Shown here piece after piece: positions 53,866 to 63,774 of a stretch of 64,000 nt of DNA. The notes under the pieces were generated by a model. That model had not been told where the DNA came from. It searched no databases and saw only the letters and a list, made by a program, of their open reading frames with translations. This DNA comes from Micromonospora coxensis (GTDB taxonomy: Bacteria; Actinomycetota; Actinomycetes; Mycobacteriales; Micromonosporaceae): the NCBI RefSeq assembly GCF_900090295.1, contig NZ_LT607753.1, forward strand, positions 2,108,001-2,172,000, written 5' to 3'. The position numbers and the translations under genes were made by a program. How positions within the stretch are numbered: position 1 is the stretch's first letter; each line of letters begins with the position of its first letter.

Positions 53866-56800
53866 TCATACCCGCCGGACGGCCACCGTCACCCGCTCGC
53901 CCTCGCCGACCTCGCCGGCGAAGCCGTCGACGCCCTCGGCGAAGTCGACGGTGTCGGCCAGCACCTCCCGGGCCACGAAGTCCCGGTACGCCGACACGGC
54001 GGCCCGGACCTCCTCGGAGCCGGACAGCGCCACCACGATCCGGTCCGAGACGTCGAGGTCGGCGTCGCGGCGCGCCTGCTGCACCACCCGGACCACGTCG
54101 CGGGCCAGCCCCTCGGCGGCCAGCTCCGGGGTGACCTCGGTGTCCAGCACGACCACGCCCTCGCCGCCGGGCAGCGGCGCGGAGTGCTCGGCGTCGGCGG
54201 CGACCAGGCGCAGCTCGTACTCACCCTCGGCGAGGGTGACCCCGGCGGCGACCGGGGCGCCGTCGACCAGCTCCCACTCCCCCGCCTTGACCGCCTTGAT
54301 GACCTGCTGCACCTGCTTGCCGACCCGGGGGCCGAGCGCGCGGGGCACCACGGTCAGCACCTGCTGGCAGTAGGTCTGCACCTGCTCGGAGAAGTCCACC
54401 GCCTTCACGTTGACCTCGTCGGCGACCACGTCGGCGAAGGGACGCAGGGTCGCCGCGACCGGCGAGGCCACGGTCAGCTTCGACAGCGGCAGCCGCACCC
54501 GCAGCCCCTTCGCCTTGCGCAGCGACAGCGCCGCCGAGCAGACGTCGCGCACCGCGTCCATCGCCGCCACGAGCTCGTGGTCGGCGGGGAACTCCTCGGC
54601 GGACGGCCAGTCGGTCAGGTGCACCGACCGCTCGCCGGTGAGGCCGCGCCAGATCTCCTCCGCGGTCAGCGGCGCCAGCGGCGCCAGCACCCGGCAGAGC
54701 GTCTCCAGCACCGTCCACAGCGTGTCGAACGCCTCCGCGTCGCCGGACCAGAACCGGTCCCGGGAGCGGCGCACGTACCAGTTGGTCAGCGCGTCCAGGT
54801 AGGACCGGACGCTGGCGCAGGCGCCGGAGATGTCGTACGCGTCCATCTGCGCGCCGACCGTCTCGACCAGTTCACGCGTCTTCGCCAGCACGTACCGGTC
54901 GAGCAGGTGCGTCGAGTCGGTGCGACGGCGGGCGGTGTGGCCGTCCGCGTTGGCGTAGAGCGAGAAGAAGTACCAGACGTTCCACAGCGGCAGCAGCACC
55001 TGCCGCACGGCGTCCCGGATGCCCGCCTCGGTCACCGGCATGTCGCCACCGCGCAGCACCGGCGAGGACATCAGCATCCAGCGCATCGCGTCCGAGCCGT
55101 ACGCGTCGAAGACGTGGTACACGTCCGGGTAGTTACGCAGGCTCTTGGACATCTTGCGCCCGTCGGAGCCGAGCAGGATGCCGTGGCTGAGGCAGTTGCG
55201 GAACGCCGGCCGGTCGAACAGCGCGGTGGCCAGCACGTGCATGGTGTAGAACCAGCCGCGGGTCTGTCCGATGTACTCGACGATGAAGTCGCCCGGGTAG
55301 TGGTGCTCGAACCAGTCGCGGTTCTCGAACGGGTAGTGCACCTGGGCGAACGGCATCGAGCCGGACTCGAACCAGCAGTCCAGCACCTCCGGCACCCGAC
55401 GCATCGTCGACCTGCCGGTCGGGTCGTCCGGGTTGGGGCGGACCAGGTCGTCCACCGCCGGCCGGTGCAGGTCGGTCAGGCGTACGCCGAAGTCCCGCTC
55501 GATGTCGGCCAGCGAGCCGTACACGTCGACCCGGGGGTAGGTCGGGTCGTCGGACCTCCACACCGGGATCGGCGAGCCCCAGAACCGGTTCCGGCTGATC
55601 GACCAGTCCCGGGCGTTGGCCAGCCACTTGCCGAACGAGCCGTCCTTGATGTGCCCCGGGGTCCAGTTGATCTGCTGGTTCAGCTCGACCATCCGGTCCT
55701 TGAACTGCGTCACCGCGACGAACCAGGACGACACCGCCTTGTAGACCAGCGGGGTGTCGCAGCGCCAGCAGTGCGGGTACGAGTGGGTGTAGGTGTCCTG
55801 CTTGAGCACCACCCCCCGCTCCTTCAGCTCCCGGATCACCGGCTTGTTGACGTCGAAGACCTGCTCACCCTGGTACGGCGGGACCAGCGCGGTGAACCGG
55901 GTGTGGTCGTCGACGGTCACCACGGTCGGGATGCCGGCCGCGTTGCAGACGTTCTGGTCGTCCTCGCCGAAGGCCGGGGCCAGGTGGACGATCCCGGTGC
56001 CGTCCTCGGTGGTGACGAACTCCGCGCCGAGCACCTGGTACGCGTTCTCCCCGGCCTGCTCGACGAGGAAGTCGTAGAGCGGCGTGTAGCGGCGGCCGAC
56101 CAGGTCCCGGCCGAACACGGAACCGACCTGCTCGTACCCCTCCAGCTCCTTGGCGTACGCGGCCAGCCGCGCGGCGCCGACGACGTGGCGGTCCCCGTCG
56201 CGTTCCAGCACCGCGTACTCGATGTCCGGGCCGACGGCGAGCGCCAGGTTCGACGGCAGGGTCCACGGCGTGGTGGTCCAGACGCCCAGCTTCACCGGGC
56301 CCCGGACCAGCTCCGGGGCGGTGTCGTCCGGGGTCAGCCCGAACCACACCGTCAGCGTCGGGTCGTGCCGGTCCCGGTAGACGTCGTCCATCCGGGTCTC
56401 GGTGTTCGACAGCGGCGTCTCGCAGCGCCAGCAGTACGCCAGCACCCGGAAGCCCTCGTAGACCAGACCCTTGTCGTGCAGGGTCTTGAAGGCCCACATG
56501 ACGCTTTCCATGTAGTCCAGGTCGAGGGTCTTGTAGTCGTTGGCGAAGTCGACCCAGCGGGCCTGCCGGGTGACGTAACGCTCCCAGTCCTGGGTGAACT
56601 CCAGCACGGAGGTGCGGCAGGCCTCGTTGAACCGGGCCACGCCGAGGTCGAGGATCTCCGCCTTGCTGGTGATGCCGAGCTGCTTCTCGGCGACCACCTC
56701 GGCGGGCAGGCCGTGACAGTCCCAGCCGAAGCGCCGCTCGACCCGCCGCCCGCGCATGGTCTGGTAGCGCGGCACCACGTCCTTGACGTAGCCGGTGAAG

Positions 56801-57012
56801 AGGTGGCCGTAGTGCGGCAGGCCGTTGGCGAACGGCGGGCCGTCGTAGAAGACGTACTCGTCCTTGCCCTGGTCACCGGCGGGACGGGCCTCGACGCTGG
56901 CCTCGAAGGTCTTGTCGGCCGTCCAGTGCTCCAGCACCCGGCGCTCGACCGCGGGCAGGTCCGGGCTCGCCGGGACACCGGCGGCAGTCGGGTCGTGCAA
57001 CGGATAGGCCAT
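53866..57012 (-). CDS. ileS: Isoleucyl-tRNA synthetase, type 2
   Basis: The 1048-residue class I synthetase has the signature [18 protein letters not shown] (HIGH as HYGH), [12 protein letters not shown], and [11 protein letters not shown] (KMSKS). The HYGH form and long C-terminal domain place it with the eukaryote-like type 2 IleRS found also in mycobacteria, a group known for low mupirocin sensitivity. It has an N-terminal editing domain (connective peptide 1). A T-box leader precedes it. GAGGAG lies 11 bases upstream of ATG 57012. Confidence 0.97.
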   Translation of the reverse strand: MAYPLHDPTAAGVPASPDLPAVERRVLEHWTADKTFEASVEARPAGDQGKDEYVFYDGPPFANGLPHYGHLFTGYVKDVVPRYQTMRGRRVERRFGWDCHGLPAEVVAEKQLGITSKAEILDLGVARFNEACRTSVLEFTQDWERYVTRQARWVDFANDYKTLDLDYMESVMWAFKTLHDKGLVYEGFRVLAYCWRCETPLSNTETRMDDVYRDRHDPTLTVWFGLTPDDTAPELVRGPVKLGVWTTTPWTLPSNLALAVGPDIEYAVLERDGDRHVVGAARLAAYAKELEGYEQVGSVFGRDLVGRRYTPLYDFLVEQAGENAYQVLGAEFVTTEDGTGIVHLAPAFGEDDQNVCNAAGIPTVVTVDDHTRFTALVPPYQGEQVFDVNKPVIRELKERGVVLKQDTYTHSYPHCWRCDTPLVYKAVSSWFVAVTQFKDRMVELNQQINWTPGHIKDGSFGKWLANARDWSISRNRFWGSPIPVWRSDDPTYPRVDVYGSLADIERDFGVRLTDLHRPAVDDLVRPNPDDPTGRSTMRRVPEVLDCWFESGSMPFAQVHYPFENRDWFEHHYPGDFIVEYIGQTRGWFYTMHVLATALFDRPAFRNCLSHGILLGSDGRKMSKSLRNYPDVYHVFDAYGSDAMRWMLMSSPVLRGGDMPVTEAGIRDAVRQVLLPLWNVWYFFSLYANADGHTARRRTDSTHLLDRYVLAKTRELVETVGAQMDAYDISGACASVRSYLDALTNWYVRRSRDRFWSGDAEAFDTLWTVLETLCRVLAPLAPLTAEEIWRGLTGERSVHLTDWPSAEEFPADHELVAAMDAVRDVCSAALSLRKAKGLRVRLPLSKLTVASPVAATLRPFADVVADEVNVKAVDFSEQVQTYCQQVLTVVPRALGPRVGKQVQQVIKAVKAGEWELVDGAPVAAGVTLAEGEYELRLVAADAEHSAPLPGGEGVVVLDTEVTPELAAEGLARDVVRVVQQARRDADLDVSDRIVVALSGSEEVRAAVSAYRDFVAREVLADTVDFAEGVDGFAGEVGEGERVTVAVRRV

Positions 57013-57019
57013 CGGGGGT

Positions 57020-57270
57020 CGCTCTCCTCAGCAGCTCTCACGGTGTCGTGGGTCTGCGAGGACGAGCCGTTTCCGGGTACGCCGTCCGGCGCCCCCGGGG
57101 CAGGCCCGCGGTACCACCCCGCTTGGCGGTCAGGATCGACCGCCCGCTCGTTGGCCGGCTGTGACGGGCCGGACCCGTCCGGTTCTACTGGGCCGGTCAC
57201 CCGGCTGTTCTTCCGGAGGCTCACCGGTGATGGCCGGGTCGTCGCCTGTGCGATCCAGGGTACTCGACCG
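57020..57270 (-). promoter_or_regulatory. T-box riboswitch leader of ileS
   Basis: On the minus strand GGTGGTACCGCGGG (57105-57118) is the T-box antiterminator sequence; its TGGT would pair with the ACCA end of uncharged tRNA-Ile, which has discriminator A. An ATC triplet (57229-57231) in a stem-loop context is a specifier-codon candidate. The leader is short, as in the actinobacterial ileS T-boxes that act on translation by freeing the ribosome-binding site. The 363-bp region upstream of ileS has no other gene. Confidence 0.85.
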
Positions 57271-57375
57271 GGTGGTCGGCCCGCCGCCGAGTATCGCCGG
57301 GACACACCCGCCCCGGAGGGTGGCCGGAGCCCGCGACGCTGTCGATCCGGCCCGCACCGGCGGTAGCCTCCCCGG

Positions 57376-58386
57376 GTGATCCGGATCCACCTGGACGACG
57401 CGACGGTGGCCCGTACCCGGCTCGCGGTCAGTCCGCTGTGGGAGATCCAGACCGGCTTCTGGATGCTGTGCCGCAACCCGGGCGAGCTGCCGTGGCCGTA
57501 CACCGAGTGGGCCCGTCAGGCCCGGCGGGTGCTGGCCGGGCTGCCGGCGTCGGCGCCGATCCGGGTCTATCTCGACGCCGGGGCGGACCTGCCGGACTTC
57601 CTCAGCCCGCTCCCGCCCACCGCCGCGCCCAGCCTGGACGAGGAACTCACCGCGCTGCGGGAGACCCCGGAGGAACTGGTCGCGGAGCAGCTGCGCCGGC
57701 ACTGGCCGGACGGCGGCCCGGCGTGGCTGCGCCCGTACGCCACCGATCCGCGCGGCACCCTCGACCGGGTCGCCGACGAGCTGCTCGCCTGGTGGGACGC
57801 GACGCTCGCGCCCTGGTGGCCGGCGATGCGGGCGGCCCTGGACGAGGAGGTGCTGCACCGGGCCCGGTCGCTGGCGGCCGACGGGCCGGATGCGCTCCTG
57901 GCCGACCTGCACGTGATGGCCCGGTGGGAGCGGCCGGTGCTCACGGTGGCCAAGTCGTGGGAGCAGGAGGTGCACGCCGTCGACCGACGACTGCTGCTCG
58001 TCCCGCTGATCTTCTCCGGTACCGGACTGGGCCTCTACACCGACCACCCGGGCGTGCTGGCGGTGTCCTACCCGGCCCGGGGGGCCGGGGTGCTGGCCGG
58101 CGGGTCGGCCGACGCCCCGGGGGCCGGTTCCGACCGGCTGGCGCTGCTGCTCGGCCGGGGCCGGGCCACGGTGTTGCGGGCACTGGTCCGCCCGGCCACC
58201 ACCGCCGGCCTGGCCGGTGCCCTCGGGCTGGCCCCGAGCACCGTCTCCGAGCATCTGTCCGCGCTGCTCGCCGCGGGCGTCGTGCACCGCCGCCGGGTCG
58301 GCCGCCGGGTGCTGTACGGGTTGGAACCCGCCGGGACCGCGCTGCTGGGTCTGCTCTCCGGCGAGCAGGTCCGGACCACCGCCTGA
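57376..58386 (+). CDS. ArsR/SmtB family transcriptional regulator (DUF5937 type)
   Basis: The 336-residue protein has a long N-terminal domain (about 240 residues, with LAVSPLWEIQTGFWML) typical of DUF5937-containing regulators. A C-terminal winged helix follows (RATVLRALVRPATTAGLAGALGLAPSTVSEHLSALLAAGVVHRRRVGRRVLYGL). No metal-binding cysteine motif of true ArsR is visible. It probably senses an unknown ligand with the N-terminal domain. GTG 57376 is the start. It may control the AhpD-like gene 280 bp downstream. Confidence 0.9.
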   Translation: MIRIHLDDATVARTRLAVSPLWEIQTGFWMLCRNPGELPWPYTEWARQARRVLAGLPASAPIRVYLDAGADLPDFLSPLPPTAAPSLDEELTALRETPEELVAEQLRRHWPDGGPAWLRPYATDPRGTLDRVADELLAWWDATLAPWWPAMRAALDEEVLHRARSLAADGPDALLADLHVMARWERPVLTVAKSWEQEVHAVDRRLLLVPLIFSGTGLGLYTDHPGVLAVSYPARGAGVLAGGSADAPGAGSDRLALLLGRGRATVLRALVRPATTAGLAGALGLAPSTVSEHLSALLAAGVVHRRRVGRRVLYGLEPAGTALLGLLSGEQVRTTA

Positions 58387-58666
58387 GGATTCGGCCGCTC
58401 CCGAATCGATGGCGTCGCCCGGCGGTGGTGCCTAGCGTGGTTCGCGCAGCACCGCCCGCCCGGTGGCCGCCCCGCGTCCGCCCGGGCCGGCCCGTCGCGT
58501 GGAGCGGGAGCGGTCCGCAGCGTCGGCACGGCCGACACGGGGAGCTGCCCGGCCCGTTCCCGCCCTCGCCCGGGCGCGACCTATGACCATCGTCACCGCC
58601 CGGGGCCGTCACGCCTGCCGTCGCCGCCCCGTCTGGTCCCTGTCCGAGCCGAACAGGGAGGTTGTC

Positions 58667-59107
58667 ATGCAGCGGATGAACATGGCCGAGGTGGCGCCGG
58701 AGGCGTTCCAGGCCGTGCTGGGGCTGGAGAAGTACGTCCGGGCAACCGTCGAGCACGGCGTGCTGGAGCTGGTGAAGCTGCGGGCGTCGATGCTCAACGG
58801 CTGCGCGTACTGCGTCGACATGCACAGCCGTGACGCGCTGGCCGCCGGCGAGTCGAGCCGGCGGCTGTTCGCGGTGTCGACGTGGCGCGAGGCGCCGTTC
58901 TTCGACGAGCGGGAGCGCACCGCGCTGGCGTTGACCGACGCGGTCACCCGGCTCGGCGAGCACGGCGTGCCGGACGACGTGTGGGACGCCGCCGCGAAGG
59001 TCTGGTCGGAGAAGGAGCTGGCCGACCTGGTGACGGCGATCGCCACCATCAACGTGTGGAACCGGATCGCGGTCACCTGCCGCACGCAGCCTCCGGCGCA
59101 GGGCTGA
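58667..59107 (+). CDS. Carboxymuconolactone decarboxylase / AhpD-like peroxidase family protein
   Basis: The 146-residue protein has the redox motif CAYCVDMHSRDA (CxxC with a nearby His) of AhpD-like alkylhydroperoxidases, with ELVKLRASMLNG just before. Such proteins reduce peroxides through thiol exchange. ATG 58667 is chosen because AGGGAGG lies six bases upstream. The 280-bp gap to the ArsR-type gene shows no other feature. Confidence 0.92.
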   Translation: MQRMNMAEVAPEAFQAVLGLEKYVRATVEHGVLELVKLRASMLNGCAYCVDMHSRDALAAGESSRRLFAVSTWREAPFFDERERTALALTDAVTRLGEHGVPDDVWDAAAKVWSEKELADLVTAIATINVWNRIAVTCRTQPPAQG

Positions 59108-59187
59108 CCGCCCGGGCGCACGGGGCTTTCCTCTCCCGTGGGATGTCCTAGAGTCGCTTGCGGACACGCCGACGGGGGAGGAAGCGC

Positions 59188-60012
59188 GTGCGTACCCGAT
59201 CGATCTCCGCTGCCCTGGTGCTGGCTCTCACGCTCACCGGCTGCGGTTCGCGCACGCCGTCCACGGCGACGGCCACCGCCGACCCGTCGCCCAGCCGCTC
59301 GCCCGAGCCGGTCCCCGAACACGACGACACGGCGGTCGCCGACGCGGTCCGCCGAGCCGCGGGCGGCCTGGGCCCGGTCAAGGAGGTGACCGCGCCCGGG
59401 TACGTGCCCGACTCCACGACGGTGGTGCAGCTGGCGCTCTGCGACCCGCCGCGACCGCTCAACGGCGGCTACGGCACCCCGGTCGAGGTCCGGTCCTTCT
59501 TCCGGGTCGACGCCAGGACCCGACCGGTCGGGTACCGCTCCGGCGGCCAGCGGGCCGAGGCGATCGGCGAACTGACCGTCGCCCCGGTACGGCCGGACGC
59601 CACCGGCGGGCCGCAGCGGGTGGAGCGCTACTTCGACACGCTACGGGCGCAGAAGTGCACCGGCGGCGCCGTGCACAGGGTCGACGTGCCCAGCCCGGGC
59701 ACGATCGGGTACCGGTCCGCCAGCGACACGGCACGGCTCGGCGGCGGCACCGCGGCGGTGGCGACCATGAGCGTCGACGCCGACGAACTCGACGCGGACG
59801 GCAGGTACCCCCTGCTCGGGCACGCGCGGGTGATCACCCGCCATCGCGGATACCTCGTCGAGGCGTCCGTGCTCTGCGCCCGCCCCGGCCGTCCCGAGGA
59901 CGGACGGAAGATCACGGCGGAGGCCCGCACGCGGGCGCTGGCGATGGCGCAGCGCACCATCCGGGAACTGGACAAGCTCCCTGCCCGGCCCGCCCCTTCG
60001 GCCACCGGCTGA
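59188..60012 (+). CDS. Hypothetical lipoprotein
   Basis: The 274-residue protein has a signal peptide with lipobox LTGC (about residue 19), a Ser/Pro/Thr-rich linker, and a mixed domain with two cysteines (LALCDPPRPL and RAQKCTGG) and a later one (ASVLCARPGR). It is exported and lipid-anchored. I do not recognise a family. GGGGGAGGAAG lies five bases before GTG 59188. Confidence 0.85.
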   Translation: MRTRSISAALVLALTLTGCGSRTPSTATATADPSPSRSPEPVPEHDDTAVADAVRRAAGGLGPVKEVTAPGYVPDSTTVVQLALCDPPRPLNGGYGTPVEVRSFFRVDARTRPVGYRSGGQRAEAIGELTVAPVRPDATGGPQRVERYFDTLRAQKCTGGAVHRVDVPSPGTIGYRSASDTARLGGGTAAVATMSVDADELDADGRYPLLGHARVITRHRGYLVEASVLCARPGRPEDGRKITAEARTRALAMAQRTIRELDKLPARPAPSATG

Positions 60013-60065
60013 CCCGGGGACCGTCGACCGGCGGCACGATCGGACCGCCGGTCGACCGGAACGGT

Positions 60066-60491
60066 TCAGCCCAGCTCGGGGAACCAGAGCGCGATCTCGC
60101 GCTTGGCGCTGTCGGTGGAGTCCGAGGCGTGCACCAGGTTCTCCCGGTTGGACAGGGAGAAGTCACCCCGGATGGTGCCGGCGGCGGCCTTGCGGCCGTC
60201 CGTCGCGCCGATCATGGCCCGGACCACCTCGATCACCTGGTCGCCGGCGAGCACCAGCGCGACCAGCGGTCCACCGGTCATGAACGCCTTCAGCGGCGGG
60301 TAGAACGGCTTGTCCACGTGCTCGGCGTAGTGCTGGTCGGCGAAGCCCCCGTCCAGCGTCCGCGTCTGCATGGCGTCGATCCGCAGGCCCTTGCGCTCGA
60401 ATCGGGAGATGATCTCGCCGACCAGACCGCGGCGGACCGCGTCCGGCTTGATCAGTACGAGCGTGCGCTCGTCCGGGCTGCTGCTGGACAC
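60066..60491 (-). CDS. ndk: Nucleoside diphosphate kinase
   Basis: The 141-residue protein has TLVLIKPDAVRRGLVGEIISRFERKGL at the start and the active-site histidine in RENLVHASDS. Ndk transfers the gamma phosphate between nucleoside triphosphates and diphosphates through phosphohistidine. The start is GTG 60491. It is encoded with DUF4233, folC and valS on the same strand, an arrangement common in actinobacteria, but the VOC-fusion gene lies between on the other strand. Confidence 0.97.
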   Translation of the reverse strand: MSSSSPDERTLVLIKPDAVRRGLVGEIISRFERKGLRIDAMQTRTLDGGFADQHYAEHVDKPFYPPLKAFMTGGPLVALVLAGDQVIEVVRAMIGATDGRKAAAGTIRGDFSLSNRENLVHASDSTDSAKREIALWFPELG

Positions 60492-60633
60492 GCTGGGTTC
60501 CTCCTGTGCGCGGAAGGCGGCCGGGCTGGGTACGGTCAGCCTAGCGACCCGGTCCCGGCGTCGGCGCGGCGGCTGCGCCTTCCCTCGGCTGCCGATCCGG
60601 CCTAGCCTGGCCCTGACCCCTGGGAGGTCCACT

Positions 60634-61914
60634 GTGGCGAATGGCGGGAACCGACCCATCGCGCCGGTCCGCAAGCTGATCGCCGCGGTGCTCGGCACCG
60701 TGGCGACGTTCGTCGTGCTGTTCGGTCTCGGCATGACGAGCTGGGCGATCGTGGCCCTCGGCGTGGCCCTGCTGGTGCTGGCCGTCGCCCTGGCCACCGT
60801 GCGCGGCGGTGGACGCACCTGGGTGATCGGTGTCGGGCACGTGCACAGCGCCTCCGAGCCGCCCACCCAGTACGCCTTCGGCCGGTGCGAGCTGCAACTG
60901 GTGATCGACGCGCCGGGTCTGCCACCCCGCTCGAAGAAGATCATCGAGCCGCGGGTGCCGGTGGCGAAGTGGCCGTCGCTGGGGCAGACCCTGCCGATCC
61001 GGGTGGCGTTGGACGACCAGCGGCACATCCGGGTCCTCTGGGACGAGGTGCCCACCCACTCCGAGTCCGCCGCCATGACCGACCTGCCCCCCGAGTACGC
61101 CGACGCCGAACCCGTCGAGGAGGTGCTGATCGCCCAGGAGGCACCGCCGTGGGCCGGTCGCAGCGCCGACGACGACTTCCACGACGACCTGCGCGACGAC
61201 TTCCGCGACCCGCCGCCGGCCGACCCGCTGGGCGACCCGGTCGGCGACCCGGTGCTCACCGAGGAGCGGGAGCCCGTGGTGGTGCACCAGCGTCCGGGCG
61301 GCCCGGTCGTCCTGGAGGGCATCGTCGTCGAGCAGCCGCAGGCCGGGGGCACGCTGCCCCGCCGGGCCACCCCCGCGCCGCGCCCGCCCGCCGAGGAGCG
61401 CTTCGACGCCGCGCCGGTCGACCCGATCGACGTCCCGTTGGACGACCCGCAGCCGGCCGACCGGATCAACCCCGACGAGCTGGACGAGGCGATCTTCGGC
61501 TACGACCCGGAGACCGTCGCGGACGCCGACGACGAGAGCGCCCCGATCAGCGGCGTCGGGCTGACCCTCCTGGTCACCGACCTGTCCCGCTCGCTCGACT
61601 TCTACCGGTCGCTCGGCTTCACCGAGGTGGACCGGGGCTCCGGCAACGCGGTGCTCGCCTCCGGCAGCACCCGCCTGGTGCTGCGGGAGATCACCGAGGC
61701 CGCCCCGATCAGCCGCCGCCTGGTGCACGTCAACCTGGAGGTGGACGACATCGACGCGGCCTACCGGCGGCTCAGGGAGTCCGGCGTCAAGTTCACCTAC
61801 GCGCCCCGAGTGGTCAACCGGGGCAGCCGCCTGGAGGTCTGGGCTGCCGCCTTCCGCGACCCGGACGGGCACGGCATCGCCCTGACCCAGTGGCGGGAGC
61901 GCGCCGAGGCCTGA
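60634..61914 (+). CDS. Membrane-anchored protein with C-terminal VOC domain
   Basis: The 426-residue protein has two N-terminal transmembrane segments (LIAAVLGTVATFVVLFGLG and WAIVALGVALLVLAVALA), a beta-rich domain (WVIGVGHVHSAS to HIRVLWDEV, about residues 65-140), an acidic low-complexity linker, and a VOC domain (GVGLTLLVTDLSRSLDFYRSLGF to DPDGHGIALTQW, about 307-425). The usual first metal His and last Glu of glyoxalase-type VOC proteins are missing, so it may bind rather than transform a ligand. TGGGAGG precedes GTG 60634. It interrupts the ndk-DUF4233-folC group on the opposite strand. Confidence 0.88.
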   Translation: MANGGNRPIAPVRKLIAAVLGTVATFVVLFGLGMTSWAIVALGVALLVLAVALATVRGGGRTWVIGVGHVHSASEPPTQYAFGRCELQLVIDAPGLPPRSKKIIEPRVPVAKWPSLGQTLPIRVALDDQRHIRVLWDEVPTHSESAAMTDLPPEYADAEPVEEVLIAQEAPPWAGRSADDDFHDDLRDDFRDPPPADPLGDPVGDPVLTEEREPVVVHQRPGGPVVLEGIVVEQPQAGGTLPRRATPAPRPPAEERFDAAPVDPIDVPLDDPQPADRINPDELDEAIFGYDPETVADADDESAPISGVGLTLLVTDLSRSLDFYRSLGFTEVDRGSGNAVLASGSTRLVLREITEAAPISRRLVHVNLEVDDIDAAYRRLRESGVKFTYAPRVVNRGSRLEVWAAAFRDPDGHGIALTQWRERAEA

Positions 61915-61924
61915 CCGCGCCGGG

Positions 61925-62443
61925 TCAGCCGAGGATGACCCGGCGGACGTGCAGCGCGTACGCCCACACCAGGGCGAAGATGATCCCCAGCACCAGCAGC
62001 GACCAGTGCAGCAGGCCGGCGAGCATCAGCAGTCCCTGGAGCACGGTGCCGCCGTGCCACGCCCAGGACCGACCCATCTGGCCGGCCAGCACCACGCAGG
62101 CGACCGCGAGGGTCACGATCACCGCGACGGCGCCGCCGCCCAGCTCCCCGCCGACCACCCGGATCGGCTGGATGGCGAGCAGCAGCACGACCGCCTCCAG
62201 GGCCAGCGTCCCGGCGCCGAGGCCCCGGACCGCCTTCACCGGGTTGCGCAGCCCGGAACGCCGCCGCCCCGGCTGCTCGCCACCGGTCCCCTCGTCGCCG
62301 ACCCGCTCGGGGCCGGTCCGCGCGTCGCCGGTCCGCTCGGGGCCGGTCCGCGCATCGCCGGTCCGCTCCGGGCCGCCGGTCTGCGGCGCGGAGTCCCGGT
62401 TCGCGGGCCCGACGCCGGGGCCGTCCTCCACCGGGCCGGTCAT
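61925..62443 (-). CDS. DUF4233 domain-containing membrane protein
   Basis: The 172-residue protein has a charged N-terminus with two ERTGDARTGP repeats, then four hydrophobic segments (LALEAVVLLLAIQPIRVV, AVIVTLAVACVVLAGQM and two more) ending in ALHVRRVILG, as in DUF4233. The function is unknown. The ATG start overlaps the folC stop (ATGA), so it is coupled with folC as in many actinobacteria. Confidence 0.92.
   Translation of the reverse strand: MTGPVEDGPGVGPANRDSAPQTGGPERTGDARTGPERTGDARTGPERVGDEGTGGEQPGRRRSGLRNPVKAVRGLGAGTLALEAVVLLLAIQPIRVVGGELGGGAVAVIVTLAVACVVLAGQMGRSWAWHGGTVLQGLLMLAGLLHWSLLVLGIIFALVWAYALHVRRVILG
62309..62368 (-). repeat. 30-bp in-frame tandem repeat, two copies
   Basis: Two tandem 30-bp units differing by one base encode the repeated ERTGDARTGP segment in the DUF4233 protein's cytoplasmic N-terminus. 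A third, degenerate unit follows on the plus-strand left side. Confidence 0.75.
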
Positions 62444-63774
62444 CGCTTGAGCAGCCGTCGGGCGTCGGCCACGGTCACCACCGAACCGGTGATCAGGACG
62501 CCCACCCCGGCCAGCTCGCCCGGGACGTCCGACTCCGCCTCGGCGACGGCCGCCTCGATCGCGTCCGGCATCTCGTCGGTGACCTGCACCCGCTCCGGCC
62601 CGAAGACCTCCCGGGCCAACTCGGCCAGCTCGTCGGCCGGCATCGCCCGGGGCGAGCTGTTGCGGGTCACCACGATCGAGTCGAGCACCGGCTCCAGCAG
62701 CTCCAGCAGGCTGGCGGCGTCCTTGTCCGCCAGTACGGCGAGCACCCCGACCAGCTTGCTGAACGCGAACTCCTCCTGCAGGGCGGTGACGGTGGCGCTC
62801 ATCCCGTGCGGGTTGTGCGCCCCGTCGAGCAGGACCGTCGGCGCGGTGCGCACCTTCTCCAGCCGGCCGGGCGAGCTGGCGGCGGCGAAGCCCTCGCGGA
62901 CGGCCTCGATGTCGAGCTGCCGCCGCGCCCCCGCCCCGAGGAACGCCTCGACGGCGGCCAGCGCCACCGCCGCGTTCTGCGCCTGGTGCGCCCCGTGCAG
63001 CGGGATGAAGATCTCCTCGTACACCCCGCCGAGGCCCTGGATGGTCAGCACCTGGCCGCCGACGGCGACGGCCCGGCGCAGCACGCCGAACTCGGAGCCC
63101 TCCCGGGCGACGGTCGCGCCGACCTCGGCGCACCGCTCCAGGATCGGCCGGGCGGCCTCCTCCTCCTGCGCCGCCGCGATCACGGTCGCGCCCTGGTGGA
63201 TGATGCCCGCCTTGTGCAGGGCGATGTCCTCCAGCGTGTCGCCGAGCCACTCGGTGTGGTCGAGGCCGATCGGGGTCAGCACCGCCACCCCGGCCTGGAG
63301 CACGTTTGTGGCGTCCTCGGCACCCCCGAGCCCCACCTCGACCACCGCCACGTCGACGGGCGCGTCGGCGAAGGTGGCGAACGCCAGCGCCGTGGTCATG
63401 TCGAAGTAGGTCAGCGGCTCGGACGAGCGCTGGTCCACCAGCTCGGCCAGCGGCGCCACCTCGCGGTACACGGTGACGAAGCGGTCCTCGCTGACCGGCT
63501 CACCGTCCAGGCTGATCCGTTCCCGGACCGACTCCAGGTGCGGGCTGGTGTAGCGGCCGGTGTGCAGGCCGAACGCCCGCAGCAGCGAGTCGATCATCCG
63601 GGCGGTCGAGGTCTTGCCGTTGGTCCCGGTCAGATGGATCGACGGGTACGCCCGCTGCGGGCTGCCGAGCAGGTCGAGCAGGGACTCGATGCGGTCCAGC
63701 TCGAACACCATGCGGGTGAAGCCCCGGGCGGCCAGCTCGGCGTCGACGGCGGCGAAATCGGTACGGTCGGTCAC
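62440..63774 (-). CDS. folC: Bifunctional folylpolyglutamate synthase/dihydrofolate synthase
   Basis: The 444-residue protein has the Mur-ligase P-loop HLTGTNGKTSTARM, GRYTSPHLESVRERI, VVEVGLGGAEDATNVL and LDGAHNPHG. FolC adds glutamate to dihydropteroate and to folates. The GTG start overlaps the valS stop by four bases (GTGA), so valS-folC-DUF4233 form a coupled series. Confidence 0.96.
   Translation of the reverse strand: MTDRTDFAAVDAELAARGFTRMVFELDRIESLLDLLGSPQRAYPSIHLTGTNGKTSTARMIDSLLRAFGLHTGRYTSPHLESVRERISLDGEPVSEDRFVTVYREVAPLAELVDQRSSEPLTYFDMTTALAFATFADAPVDVAVVEVGLGGAEDATNVLQAGVAVLTPIGLDHTEWLGDTLEDIALHKAGIIHQGATVIAAAQEEEAARPILERCAEVGATVAREGSEFGVLRRAVAVGGQVLTIQGLGGVYEEIFIPLHGAHQAQNAAVALAAVEAFLGAGARRQLDIEAVREGFAAASSPGRLEKVRTAPTVLLDGAHNPHGMSATVTALQEEFAFSKLVGVLAVLADKDAASLLELLEPVLDSIVVTRNSSPRAMPADELAELAREVFGPERVQVTDEMPDAIEAAVAEAESDVPGELAGVGVLITGSVVTVADARRLLKR

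Noticed and set aside
53821..57366. Open frame of over 1100 codons on the plus strand opposite ileS
   Set aside because: It is antisense to an intact ileS, has no family motif, and is rich in Val, Arg, His and Gly as expected from a high-GC shadow frame.
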